From assembly GCF_000717995.1 (NCBI RefSeq), contig NZ_JODM01000021.1, positions 45,882-109,881 on the forward strand: a stretch of DNA of 64,000 bases, written 5' to 3'. Shown in pieces: positions 27,994-35,560 of the stretch. Source of the stretch: Streptomyces violaceorubidus. Its GTDB lineage: Bacteria; Actinomycetota; Actinomycetes; Streptomycetales; Streptomycetaceae. The position numbers and the translations under genes are program-made. The notes below the pieces were generated by a model. That model did not search any database. It saw only the letters and a program-made list of their open reading frames with translations, and was not told the origin of the DNA. Positions within the stretch are counted from its first letter, which is position 1, and every line of letters begins with the position of its first letter.

Positions 27994-28649
27994 AGCTTCT
28001 CCTCCGACGCCTGGACGAACACCGTGCCGCTGCCGCTCAGCTCCAGCTGGAACGCCTCGCCGGAGCCGCGTCCCACCATGTCCCGCCAGCCCAGGGCCGT
28101 GGAGAGCCTGTTGCGCACCTCGCCGTGGTGGGCGACGTAGGCCTGCGGGTCGACGCGCACCGGGCGCTGCGGGGTGATGGGCACCTCGAAGACGCCGCCG
28201 TGGGCCATCACCGCCACCGAGCCGTGGCCCTTGAGGGACGTGGTGAACAGCCCCTGCCCGCTCACCTGGCCCCGCACCATGCCCATGACGCCGCCCTGCG
28301 AGCCGAGGAACACCGTGCTCTGCTCCAGGGTGCCCTCGAAGGCGAGGAGGCGGTCCGCCTCGACGTACAGGGTGTCGCCCGACAGGTTGATCACCTGGAC
28401 GTGGTGGCCGCCGTGCCCGAAGAACACGGTGCCGCTGCCCTCGACGGTCATCAGCGGCGTGTCCTCGTTCGCCACCCGGCGGCCGATCATCGACATGACC
28501 CCGCCCTGGCCGCCGCGCAGGTTCGGGGTGAAGGACACCTCGCCGCGGTAGGCGAGCATGGCACCGCGCTGACTGAACAGCCGCTGCCCGGGTACGACGG
28601 TCGCCTGGACCATCTTCGAGTTGATCTCCTGGAAGGCCACCTCAGACAT
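27990..28649 (-). CDS. AIM24 family protein, copy 2 of 3
   Basis: A 219-residue AIM24 protein beginning MSEVAFQEINSKMVQATVVPGQRLFSQRGAMLAYRGEVSF. Core features are GTVFFGHGGHHVQVINLSGDTLYVEADRLLAFEGTLE (split strands), HGSVAVMAHGG and RVDPQAYVAHHG. Start and stop overlap both neighbours (8 nt and 4 nt), so all three copies are translated from one message. A trimeric or hetero-oligomeric beta assembly is possible, but this is inference. Confidence 0.9.
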   Translation of the reverse strand: MSEVAFQEINSKMVQATVVPGQRLFSQRGAMLAYRGEVSFTPNLRGGQGGVMSMIGRRVANEDTPLMTVEGSGTVFFGHGGHHVQVINLSGDTLYVEADRLLAFEGTLEQSTVFLGSQGGVMGMVRGQVSGQGLFTTSLKGHGSVAVMAHGGVFEVPITPQRPVRVDPQAYVAHHGEVRNRLSTALGWRDMVGRGSGEAFQLELSGSGTVFVQASEEKL

Positions 28650-29274
28650 CCCCCGCGATCGTGTTCCGCTCGCTCGGCTGCACGTACACCAGTCCGTCGC
28701 CCTCGAAGCGGATCTGGAAGGCCTCGCCGCCGCCCTCCCCGAACAGCGTGCGGAACGTCACGCCGGACTGGAAGGACTGCCGCAGGTTCCCCTGGTGCGC
28801 GACGTACGCCCCCGGGTCGACGGTCAGCGGGTACCGCGCGCTGACCCGCAGCACCACCGCGGGACCGTCGGACATGATCGCCGCCTGCCCGTGCCCCTCG
28901 ATCGTCGTGGTGAACAGCCCGTTGCCCTGGGAGGCGCCGCGCGTGCCCGTGAAGCTGGTGCCGGTGCGCAGTCCGGCGTCGGCCGCCAGGAAGTTGCTCG
29001 ACTCGACGTACAGCTTGTCGCCCCGGAGCCCCACCAGGGTGATCTCCGAGGCCCGGTCCGCGAACCAGCAGGTCCCCTGCCCTCTCACCTCCATCACCGT
29101 CATCTGCTCGCCGGTGATGCGCCGGGTCACCATGCCCCGGATGCCCTCACCACCGCCGCTCAGCTTCTTGAAGGTCATCTCCCCGTCGTACGCGACCATC
29201 GAGCCGTTCTTCGCCTTCACGGCGTCTTGGGTCATGTCGACGGCGAGGACCTTGCTGCCCTGAAGTCGGAACAT
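28642..29274 (-). CDS. AIM24 family protein, copy 1 of 3
   Basis: A 210-residue AIM24 protein and first gene of the trio. It begins MFRLQGSKVLAVDMTQDAVKAKNGSMVAYDGEMTFKKLSGG and ends VYVQPSERNTIAGDV; VDPGAYVAHQGNLRQ matches the other copies. ATG at 29274 is used, since the upstream extension of the frame is Arg-rich and not family-like. It is divergent from the DUF3817 gene at 29459, with about 185 nt between that would carry both promoters. Confidence 0.9.
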   Translation of the reverse strand: MFRLQGSKVLAVDMTQDAVKAKNGSMVAYDGEMTFKKLSGGGEGIRGMVTRRITGEQMTVMEVRGQGTCWFADRASEITLVGLRGDKLYVESSNFLAADAGLRTGTSFTGTRGASQGNGLFTTTIEGHGQAAIMSDGPAVVLRVSARYPLTVDPGAYVAHQGNLRQSFQSGVTFRTLFGEGGGEAFQIRFEGDGLVYVQPSERNTIAGDV

Positions 29275-29458
29275 CGCCACGCTGCGAAAGTAGCCCCGCC
29301 ACGGGGGGACAGAACAGGGCCCACGGGTGGAGACCGACCCTGAGTCCCTTCCTTGGGGCATTGTTTGCCACAATGGGCGAACGATTGTGCTTCCGTTCAC
29401 AAGGCGGAGCGCACACCGCCCGCGCCGTCGGCGCCTCCCTCCCTCCCGAAGGTGACCC

Positions 29459-29803
29459 GTGGACCTCAAGACCGCCACAGCCCTCCGCCGCCTCCGCCTG
29501 GTCTCGGGCCCCGAGGCGATCTCGTTCCTCCTGCTGCTCGTCTGCTCCGTCCTGAAGCGGACCACCGACTTCAACGCGGTGCCGGTGATGGGCGCGGTCC
29601 ACGGCTTCCTCTTCGTCCTCTACCTGCTCTTCTGGGCGGACGCCTGGAACCGCGCCAAGTGGCCGCTGAAGACGGCCGCCCTCTACTTCGTCCTCTCGGT
29701 CCTGCCGACCGGCGGCTTCTTCGCCGACCGCAGGCTCAAGCGCGAGGCCGAGAGCGCGGTCATCGCCTCCCGCGCCCGCCAGGAAGGGATCGTCAACGCA
29801 TGA
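29459..29803 (+). CDS. DUF3817 membrane protein, copy 1
   Basis: A 114-residue protein with three hydrophobic segments: [34 protein letters not shown] and [19 protein letters not shown]. The HG in the second segment and the final FF-DRRL are shared with its paralogue at 30834. GTG at 29459 is used. Its stop overlaps the ATG of the next gene (ATGA). Function unknown. Confidence 0.85.
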   Translation: MDLKTATALRRLRLVSGPEAISFLLLLVCSVLKRTTDFNAVPVMGAVHGFLFVLYLLFWADAWNRAKWPLKTAALYFVLSVLPTGGFFADRRLKREAESAVIASRARQEGIVNA

Positions 29804-30093
29804 TCGTCGCCTTCTCCGTCACGCCGCTCGGCGTCGGCGAGGACGTGGGGGAGTACGTCGCCGACGCCGTCCGGGTGGTCCGCGAGTCCGGGCTGCCGAA
29901 CCGCACCGACGCGATGTTCACGTCGGTCGAGGGCGAGTGGGACGAGGTCATGGACGTCGTCCGGCGGGCCGTGGCTGCCGTCGAGGCGCGGGCACCGCGG
30001 GTCTCCCTGGTCCTCAAGGCGGACATCCGGCCCGGTGTGACGGACGGCCTCACGTCGAAGGTCGAGACGGTCGAGCGCCACCTCGCCGGATGA
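29800..30093 (+). CDS. MTH1187/YkoF-like thiamine-binding family protein
   Basis: A 97-residue alpha/beta protein, [32 protein letters not shown], ending [10 protein letters not shown]. The pattern fits the MTH1187 family, related to YkoF thiamine-binding domains; the ligand is not proven for this subgroup. It overlaps the upstream DUF3817 gene by 4 nt. A short tandem repeat begins exactly at its stop codon. Confidence 0.8.
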   Translation: MIVAFSVTPLGVGEDVGEYVADAVRVVRESGLPNRTDAMFTSVEGEWDEVMDVVRRAVAAVEARAPRVSLVLKADIRPGVTDGLTSKVETVERHLAG

Positions 30094-30161
30094 GCGCCGG
30101 ATGAGCGCCGGACGAGCGCCGGATGAGCGCGGGACGAGCGCCGGGCGAGCGCCCGGTGAGC
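30091..30161 (+). repeat. 11-nt tandem repeat, about six copies
   Basis: The unit TGAGCGCCGGA is repeated from the stop codon of the upstream gene: two exact copies, then variants with C for T at position 1 or small changes in the last four bases. The period is strictly 11, close to one helical turn, and 11 is not a multiple of 3, so it is not coding. Confidence 0.85.
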
Positions 30162-30200
30162 GGCGCCGCGCGGGCGTAGGTATCGAAGGGCGAGACGGGG

Positions 30201-30229
30201 CTGACCGGCATATGACCGGCCGGTAAGGT
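30201..30229 (+). promoter_or_regulatory. Promoter of MarR gene with palindromic operator
   Basis: CTGACC (30201-30206) and TAAGGT (30224-30229) stand 17 nt apart, and the GTG start at 30238 is about 8 nt further, so the transcript would be leaderless or nearly so. The perfect palindrome ACCGGCCGGT (30215-30224) touches the -10, a good place for autoregulation. Confidence 0.55.
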
Positions 30230-30237
30230 CTCTTGCC

Positions 30238-30747
30238 GTGCCGAAGCCCCTCAGTCTCTCCTTCGATCCCATCGCCCGAGCCGACGAACTCTGGGCACAG
30301 CGCTGGGGCGGTGTGCCCTCCATGGCCGCGATCACCTCGATCATGCGGGCCCAGCAGATCCTGCTGGGCGAGGTCGACGCCGTGGTCAAGCCGTACGGGC
30401 TGACGTTCGCGCGGTACGAGGCGCTGGTGCTGCTCACCTTCTCCAAGTCGGGCGAGCTGCCGATGTCCAAGATCGGCGAGCGCCTGATGGTGCACCCCAC
30501 CTCCGTGACCAACACCGTGGACCGGCTGGTGCGCTCCGGCCTGGTGGCCAAGCGCCCCAACCCCAACGACGGCCGAGGCACGCTGGCCACCATCACCGAC
30601 AGGGGCCGCGAGGTCGTCGAGGCGGCCACCCGCGACCTGATGGCGATGGACTTCGGCCTGGGCGCCTACGACGCCGAGGAGTGCGGGGAGATCTTCGCGA
30701 TGCTCCGCCCGCTGCGGGTCGCCGCGGGGGACTTCGAGGAGGGCTGA
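30238..30747 (+). CDS. MarR family transcriptional regulator
   Basis: A 169-residue MarR protein. The long N-terminus MPKPLSLSFDPIARADELWAQRWG precedes dimer helices; the DNA-binding core is LPMSKIGERLMVHPTSVTNTVDRLVRSGLVAKRPNPNDGRGTLATITDRGREVV. GTG at 30238 has no ribosome site but has a promoter at the right distance. It stands between two DUF3817 genes, an arrangement suggesting it controls one or both. Confidence 0.92.
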   Translation: MPKPLSLSFDPIARADELWAQRWGGVPSMAAITSIMRAQQILLGEVDAVVKPYGLTFARYEALVLLTFSKSGELPMSKIGERLMVHPTSVTNTVDRLVRSGLVAKRPNPNDGRGTLATITDRGREVVEAATRDLMAMDFGLGAYDAEECGEIFAMLRPLRVAAGDFEEG

Positions 30748-30833
30748 GCGGGGGACCTTGCCGGCCGGGCGGGCCCGGCGAGTCGCCCGACCCGGTCGAA
30801 GATCGCGCGAAACGGGCGGTTACGCTCGGAGCC

Positions 30834-31175
30834 ATGAAAAAGAGCGTGCTGACCCGCTACCGGGTCATGGCGTACGTCACCGGAGTGCTGCTGATCGCGC
30901 TGTGCCTCGGCATGATCGCGAAGTACGTCCTGGATCTGGGCGGCGCCGCGGACTTCACCCAGGTCGTCAGCATCGCCCACGGCTGGCTGTACGTGATCTA
31001 CCTGGTCTTCGCCTTCGATCTGGGGTCCAAGGCGAAGTGGCCGGTGAAGAAGCAGCTGTGGGTGCTGCTCGCCGGGACCGTTCCGACGGCCGCCTTCTTC
31101 GTGGAGCGGCGCATCAGCCGGGAGCTGGACGCCAAGGTCGCCGCCACCGAGGCGCCCGAGCCGGTCAAGGCGTAA
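30834..31175 (+). CDS. DUF3817 membrane protein, copy 2
   Basis: A 113-residue paralogue of the protein at 29459: three hydrophobic segments, with SIAHGWLYVIYLVFAFDL (compare [15 protein letters not shown]) and LAGTVPTAAFFVERRISREL. ATG at 30834 has CGGAG just before it. It follows the MarR gene by 86 nt and may be co-transcribed. Function unknown. Confidence 0.85.
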   Translation: MKKSVLTRYRVMAYVTGVLLIALCLGMIAKYVLDLGGAADFTQVVSIAHGWLYVIYLVFAFDLGSKAKWPVKKQLWVLLAGTVPTAAFFVERRISRELDAKVAATEAPEPVKA

Positions 31176-31235
31176 CCGGCCCTCACCGGCCGTCCCACCG
31201 CCGTGCGGACACCCGTACGGCGGTAGCCCATCGAC

Positions 31236-31259
31236 ATTTACTTGGACGTCCTAGTAAAT
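31236..31259. promoter_or_regulatory. 24-nt near-perfect palindrome before icmA
   Basis: ATTTACT then T-GGACGTCC-T then AGTAAAT: 22 of 24 positions are symmetric, centred between 31247 and 31248. It ends 8 nt before the icmA start and includes TAGTAAAT, a possible -10. It is AT-rich at the edges in an otherwise very GC-rich region. A dimeric repressor operator is the natural reading; the TetR gene at 33020 is one candidate regulator. Confidence 0.7.
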
Positions 31260-31267
31260 TTGGGGGT

Positions 31268-32968
31268 ATGGACGCTCACGCCATAGAAGAGGGCCGCCTC
31301 CGCTGGCAGGCCCGGTACGACGCGGCGCGCAAGCGCGACGCGGACTTCACCACGCTCTCCGGCGATCCCGTGGAGCCGGTGTACGGGCCCCGGCCGGGGG
31401 ACGAGTACGAGGGGTTCGAGCGGATCGGCTGGCCGGGCGAGTACCCCTTCACCCGCGGTCTGTACCCGACCGGGTACCGGGGGCGTACGTGGACCATCCG
31501 GCAGTTCGCCGGGTTCGGCAACGCCGAGCAGACCAACGAGCGCTACAAGATGATCCTCCGCAACGGCGGCGGCGGGCTCTCGGTCGCCTTCGACATGCCG
31601 ACCCTGATGGGCCGCGACTCCGACGACCCGCGCTCGCTCGGCGAGGTCGGGCACTGCGGCGTGGCCATCGACTCGGCCGCCGACATGGAGGTCCTCTTCA
31701 AGGACATCCCGCTCGGCGACGTGACGACCTCCATGACGATCAGCGGGCCCGCCGTGCCCGTGTTCTGCATGTACCTGGTCGCCGCCGAACGCCAGGGCGT
31801 CGACGCGTCCGTGCTCAACGGCACGCTCCAGACCGACATCTTCAAGGAGTACATCGCCCAGAAGGAGTGGCTCTTCCAGCCCGAGCCGCACCTGCGCCTG
31901 ATCGGCGACCTGATGGAGTACTGCGCGGCCGGCATCCCCGCCTACAAGCCGCTCTCCGTCTCCGGCTACCACATCCGCGAGGCGGGTGCGACGGCCGCGC
32001 AGGAGCTGGCGTACACGCTGGCGGACGGCTTCGGGTACGTGGAGCTGGGGCTCAGCCGCGGTCTGGACGTGGACGTCTTCGCGCCCGGTCTCTCCTTCTT
32101 CTTCGACGCGCACGTCGACTTCTTCGAGGAGATCGCCAAGTTCCGCGCGGCGCGCCGGATCTGGGCGCGGTGGATGCGCGACGTGTACGGGGCGCAGACC
32201 GACAAGGCCCAGTGGCTGCGCTTCCACACCCAGACCGCCGGTGTCTCGCTGACCGCGCAGCAGCCGTACAACAACGTGGTCCGTACGGCGGTGGAGGCGC
32301 TCGCTGCGGTGCTCGGCGGCACCAACTCCCTGCACACCAACGCCCTCGACGAGACCCTCGCGCTGCCCAGTGAGCAGGCCGCGGAGATCGCCCTGCGCAC
32401 CCAGCAGGTGCTGATGGAGGAGACCGGCGTCGCCAACGTCGCCGATCCGCTGGGCGGTTCCTGGTTCGTCGAGCAGCTGACCGACCGCATCGAGGCCGAC
32501 GCGGAGAAGATCTTCGAGCAGATCAAGGAGCGCGGGCTGCGGGCCCACCCCGACGGGCAGCACCCCGTCGGCCCGATCACCTCCGGCCTGCTGCGCGGCA
32601 TCGAGGACGGCTGGTTCACCGGTGAGATCGCCGAGTCGGCCTTCCGCTACCAGCAGTCCTTGGAGAAGGACGACAAGAAGGTGGTCGGCGTCAACGTCCA
32701 CACCGGCTCCGTCACCGGCGACCTGGAGATACTTCGGGTCAGCCACGAGGTCGAGCGCGAGCAGGTGCGGGTGCTGGGCGAGCGCAAGGCCGCCCGCGAC
32801 GACGCGGCGGTGAGGGGCGCCCTGGACGCGATGCTGGCGGCGGCCCGCTCTGGGAGCAACATGATCGAGCCGATGCTGGACGCGGTGCGGGCGGAGGCGA
32901 CGCTCGGGGAGATCTGCGGGGTGCTGCGGGACGAGTGGGGGGTGTACACGGAGCCTGCGGGGTTCTGA
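31268..32968 (+). CDS. icmA: Isobutyryl-CoA mutase large subunit IcmA
   Basis: A 566-residue adenosylcobalamin-dependent acyl-CoA mutase large subunit interconverting isobutyryl- and n-butyryl-CoA. The substrate-defining residues match IcmA rather than methylmalonyl-CoA mutase: Phe at 80 (TIRQFAGF) and Gln at 198 (EYIAQKEW), where methylmalonyl-CoA mutase has Tyr and Arg. There is no C-terminal B12-binding domain, so a separate small subunit IcmB must be encoded elsewhere. Length equals the IcmA size I recall. GGGGG precedes ATG at 31268. It links valine catabolism to butyryl-CoA and polyketide precursors. Confidence 0.95.
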   Translation: MDAHAIEEGRLRWQARYDAARKRDADFTTLSGDPVEPVYGPRPGDEYEGFERIGWPGEYPFTRGLYPTGYRGRTWTIRQFAGFGNAEQTNERYKMILRNGGGGLSVAFDMPTLMGRDSDDPRSLGEVGHCGVAIDSAADMEVLFKDIPLGDVTTSMTISGPAVPVFCMYLVAAERQGVDASVLNGTLQTDIFKEYIAQKEWLFQPEPHLRLIGDLMEYCAAGIPAYKPLSVSGYHIREAGATAAQELAYTLADGFGYVELGLSRGLDVDVFAPGLSFFFDAHVDFFEEIAKFRAARRIWARWMRDVYGAQTDKAQWLRFHTQTAGVSLTAQQPYNNVVRTAVEALAAVLGGTNSLHTNALDETLALPSEQAAEIALRTQQVLMEETGVANVADPLGGSWFVEQLTDRIEADAEKIFEQIKERGLRAHPDGQHPVGPITSGLLRGIEDGWFTGEIAESAFRYQQSLEKDDKKVVGVNVHTGSVTGDLEILRVSHEVEREQVRVLGERKAARDDAAVRGALDAMLAAARSGSNMIEPMLDAVRAEATLGEICGVLRDEWGVYTEPAGF

Positions 32969-32990
32969 GCCCGGTGCCGCGGGGGGATCA

Positions 32991-33011
32991 CCAGGGGGCT
33001 GCGCCCCCTGG
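32991..33011. terminator. 9-bp hairpin between icmA and TetR gene
   Basis: CCAGGGGGC (32991-32999) pairs perfectly with 33003-33011 around TGC, 22 nt after the icmA stop and 8 nt from the stop of the convergent TetR gene. Suitable as a bidirectional terminator. Confidence 0.65.
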
Positions 33012-33019
33012 CCCCCGGG

Positions 33020-33661
33020 CTACGCCCACCCACCCCCCGACTCGGTCGGCCTGGAGGCGAGCCCCCACAGCAGTACCTGGGTGAAGCTGCGCACCCACTC
33101 CTCGGTCGCGGCCTGAGCGCTGACCAGCGTGCGGTGCACCACCGCTCCCGCGACCATGTCGAAGATCAGGTCCGCGGTGCGGGCGGCCTCCGCGGCGTCC
33201 GGCTCCGGCGGCAGCTCGCCCCGGGCCTGGGCCCGCTCCCTGCCCTCCAGCACCAGGCGCTTCTGCCGCTCCACGATCGAGGCGCGGATGCGCTCGCGCA
33301 GCGCGTCGTCCCGCGTGGACTCCGCGACCACCGCCATCAGGCCGCTGCGCGCCTCCGGCCGGGCCAGGATCGCCGCGAACTGGAGCACCACGCCCTCGAT
33401 GTCGGCGGGGAGGGAGCCGCGGTCGGGCAGTTCGAGCTCGTCGAAGAGCTCCGCCACCGCGTCCACGACCAGCTCGTTCTTGCCCGCCCAGCGGCGGTAG
33501 AGCGTCGTCTTGGCAACCCCGGCCCGCGTGGCGACGTCCCCCAGGGTGAGCTTCGACCAGCCGAGGTCGACCAGGGCGGCCCGCGTCGCGGCCAGGATCG
33601 CGGTGTCCGCCGCGGCACTGCGCGGGCGCCCGGCACGGCCGGCGGGGGTGCTGCTCTGCAT
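33020..33661 (-). CDS. TetR family transcriptional regulator
   Basis: A 213-residue TetR regulator. The N-terminal HTH reads AALVDLGWSKLTLGDVATRAGVAKTTLYRRWAGKNELV, and the C-terminal ligand domain has the common pattern FAAILARPEARSGLMAVVAE. ATG at 33661 begins MQSSTPAGRAGRPRSA. It is convergent with icmA and divergent from the thioredoxin-TPR gene; a perfect inverted repeat lies in that divergent space. Its ligand is unknown; an acyl-CoA is possible given icmA. Confidence 0.9.
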   Translation of the reverse strand: MQSSTPAGRAGRPRSAAADTAILAATRAALVDLGWSKLTLGDVATRAGVAKTTLYRRWAGKNELVVDAVAELFDELELPDRGSLPADIEGVVLQFAAILARPEARSGLMAVVAESTRDDALRERIRASIVERQKRLVLEGRERAQARGELPPEPDAAEAARTADLIFDMVAGAVVHRTLVSAQAATEEWVRSFTQVLLWGLASRPTESGGGWA

Positions 33662-33748
33662 CCCCCGACCTTAACCGGCGGGTAACACGCGGGCCGCCGT
33701 GAGACAGATCACCGGGGCGGGGTGTTGCGAGGGGCCCTCCCGGTATTA

Positions 33749-33765
33749 CGCTACGACTCGTAGCG
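33749..33765. promoter_or_regulatory. Perfect 17-nt inverted repeat, likely TetR operator
   Basis: CGCTACGA-C-TCGTAGCG is perfectly symmetric, and the flanks TT.../...AA extend it. It stands 88 nt upstream of the TetR start and 149 nt upstream of the thioredoxin-TPR start, in the divergent region. Such repeats near tetR genes usually bind the neighbour's product. Confidence 0.65.
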
Positions 33766-33913
33766 AAAGCGTGGGTCCGCCCGCGCCGCAGCGACGACCA
33801 CGGGCGTGGGGTGGGGACCCGGCGCCGGCAGGACGCACACCGAACAGCACACATCCGGGCGGGCTTTCGACCCGGTTTTCACACGCGCGCGCCGTACGGG
33901 GGAGGATAGACCC

Positions 33914-34894
33914 ATGCAGCCACGGAACATGTCCATGAGCGGGGTCGTCGACCTCGCCGCGGTGAAGCAGGCCCAGGAGGCCAAGGCGAAGGCGGAGCAG
34001 GCGCGCGCCCAGGCCGCCCGTCAGGGCGGCGGCACGGGAGCCGTCTCCCCGGCCGACCTCGTCATCGACGTCGACGAGGCCGGTTTCGAGAGCGAGGTCC
34101 TGCAACGGTCCACCGAGGTCCCGGTCGTCATCGACTTCTGGGCCGAGTGGTGCGAGCCCTGCAAGCAGTTGAGCCCGGTCCTGGAGCGGCTCGCCGTCGA
34201 GTACAACGGGCGTTTCCTCCTCGCCAAGATCGACGTCGACGCCAACCAGATGCTGATGCAGCAGTTCGGCGTCCAGGGCATCCCCGCCGTGTTCGCGGTC
34301 GTCGCCGGACAGGCGCTGCCGCTCTTCCAGGGGGCCGCGGGCGAGGCGCAGATCCGCCAGACCCTGGACCAGCTGGTGCAGGTCGGCGAGGAGCGTTTCG
34401 GTCTGACCGGTCTCGTCGTCGACCCGGAGGCGGAGCCGGGCGCCGCGCAGTCCGTCGCCCCCGAGCGTCCGGCCGGGCCGCACGACGCGGCCCTCGATGC
34501 CGCCGTGCAGGCGATGGACGCGGGCGACCTGGGCGGTGCGGTGCGGGCGTACAAGAACGTGCTGGCCGAGGAGCCGGGCAACACCGAGGCCAAACTGGGC
34601 CTGGCGCAGGCCGAGCTGCTCCAGCGGGTGCAGAACGCCGACCCGCAGAAGGTCCGTCAGGAGGCTGCCGACAAGCCGCGCGACGCCCAGGCGCAGATCG
34701 CCGCCGCCGACCTGGATCTGGTGGGCGGTCACGTGGAGGACGCCTTCGGGCGCCTCATCGACACGGTGCGCGTCACGGCGGGCGACGACCGGGACGCCGT
34801 ACGGCTGCGGCTGCTGGAGCTGTTCGAGGTGGTCGGCGCCGACGATCCGCGGGTGACCGCGGCGCGCCGGGCGCTCGCCCGCGCCCTCTTCTAG
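33914..34894 (+). CDS. Thioredoxin-TPR protein, CnoX/YbbN type
   Basis: A 326-residue co-chaperone-like protein. A basic/Ala-rich coil (residues 15-36) precedes a thioredoxin domain (about 48-160) with active site WAEWCEPCKQL, so both redox cysteines are present. From about residue 195 there are TPR-like helices (AVQAMDAGDLGGAVRAYKNVLAEEPGNTEAKLGLAQAE, split repeats) to the end. ATG at 33914 has GGGGGAGGAT upstream. Family members hold unfolding proteins and pass them to GroEL or DnaK; that role here is by analogy. Confidence 0.9.
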   Translation: MQPRNMSMSGVVDLAAVKQAQEAKAKAEQARAQAARQGGGTGAVSPADLVIDVDEAGFESEVLQRSTEVPVVIDFWAEWCEPCKQLSPVLERLAVEYNGRFLLAKIDVDANQMLMQQFGVQGIPAVFAVVAGQALPLFQGAAGEAQIRQTLDQLVQVGEERFGLTGLVVDPEAEPGAAQSVAPERPAGPHDAALDAAVQAMDAGDLGGAVRAYKNVLAEEPGNTEAKLGLAQAELLQRVQNADPQKVRQEAADKPRDAQAQIAAADLDLVGGHVEDAFGRLIDTVRVTAGDDRDAVRLRLLELFEVVGADDPRVTAARRALARALF

Positions 34895-34929
34895 TCGACC
34901 CCCTTCCGGCCGACCTCGTGGTCGGCGCC

Positions 34930-34956
34930 GTCGGCGGCGTTTCAAACGCCGTCGAC
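34930..34956. repeat. 27-nt inverted repeat, possible terminator
   Basis: GTCGGCGGCGTTT, a single C, then AAACGCCGTCGAC: 12 of 13 pairs match. It lies 35 nt after the stop of the thioredoxin-TPR gene, so termination is likely; the almost loopless symmetry also fits a protein site. Confidence 0.55.
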
Positions 34957-34995
34957 GTGTTGCACGTGTGAAGGAGCTGTCGAAGAGGCGTCACT

Positions 34996-35048
34996 GCGGC
35001 CGCGCTTTACCAAAACTTGGTAATCGCGGCCGCTGTTACTTGCAGTAA
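34996..35048. promoter_or_regulatory. GC-clamped palindrome plus adjacent TTACT/AGTAA repeat
   Basis: GCGGCCGCG (34996-35004) pairs with 35025-35033, and inside it TTACCAA (35007-35013) pairs with TTGGTAA (35017-35023) around AAC: 16 bp with a small internal mismatch. Only 2 nt later comes TTACT TGC AGTAA (35036-35048). Two symmetric AT-rich boxes so close suggest a regulator-binding cluster or a structured leader. Confidence 0.55.
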
Positions 35049-35560
35049 GTCGGCGGCGTCGATCTGTCGGACTCTGTCCGTCGATCAATGGTTTTGTTCC
35101 GCCCTCAGGGCACACCCAGCGTCGCCGTTCGGGCCCGGTGCGTCGTCCCGCGGACACGCGGCCGCTACTAGCCAGTAACGAACCCCCTTGTGTCGACGGC
35201 GAGAATGCACCACGATCGGCGACGCTCGGTCCATTCCCGTACCCCGACAGCCGGTCGGGTGGCGGGGGTTCCTGGGTCCCCACCGAGCAGGGTCGGCGGC
35301 AGTGATGCCGGCCCTTGGACAGGGGGGTCTTCGCTCATCCGGCGAAGCCTGTCCAGCAGGGTTGTGCGTGATGCGTGTCAGGCGCGACCAGTGGTTGTCG
35401 CTCGGGGGTGATCGCCGGTTATTCGGGCGCGTTGTACGTGCCGCCGAGTGCGGGCGCTCTCCTTCCCGAGGACGTAGCACTTCTCCCATCCCTGCCGGGC
35501 CGAGTCGCCGACTGGCGACGGGGCCGAGGTCAGGAGATGTACGTCCGAGAAGGAGGAAAT

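Larger units (their letters stand above)
34895..35560. other. 666-nt non-coding region rich in inverted repeats
   Basis: No coding region with family support is seen. It holds a near-perfect inverted repeat at 34930-34956, a long GC-clamped hairpin at 34996-35033, the repeat TTACT-TGC-AGTAA at 35036-35048 and a related TACTAGCCAGTA near 35166. Further downstream a smaller hairpin (CTTCGC/GCGAAG) and AGGAGGAAAT, the ribosome site of the next gene, are visible. It is less GC-rich than its surroundings and should contain the promoter of the DUF6230 operon. Confidence 0.7.
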
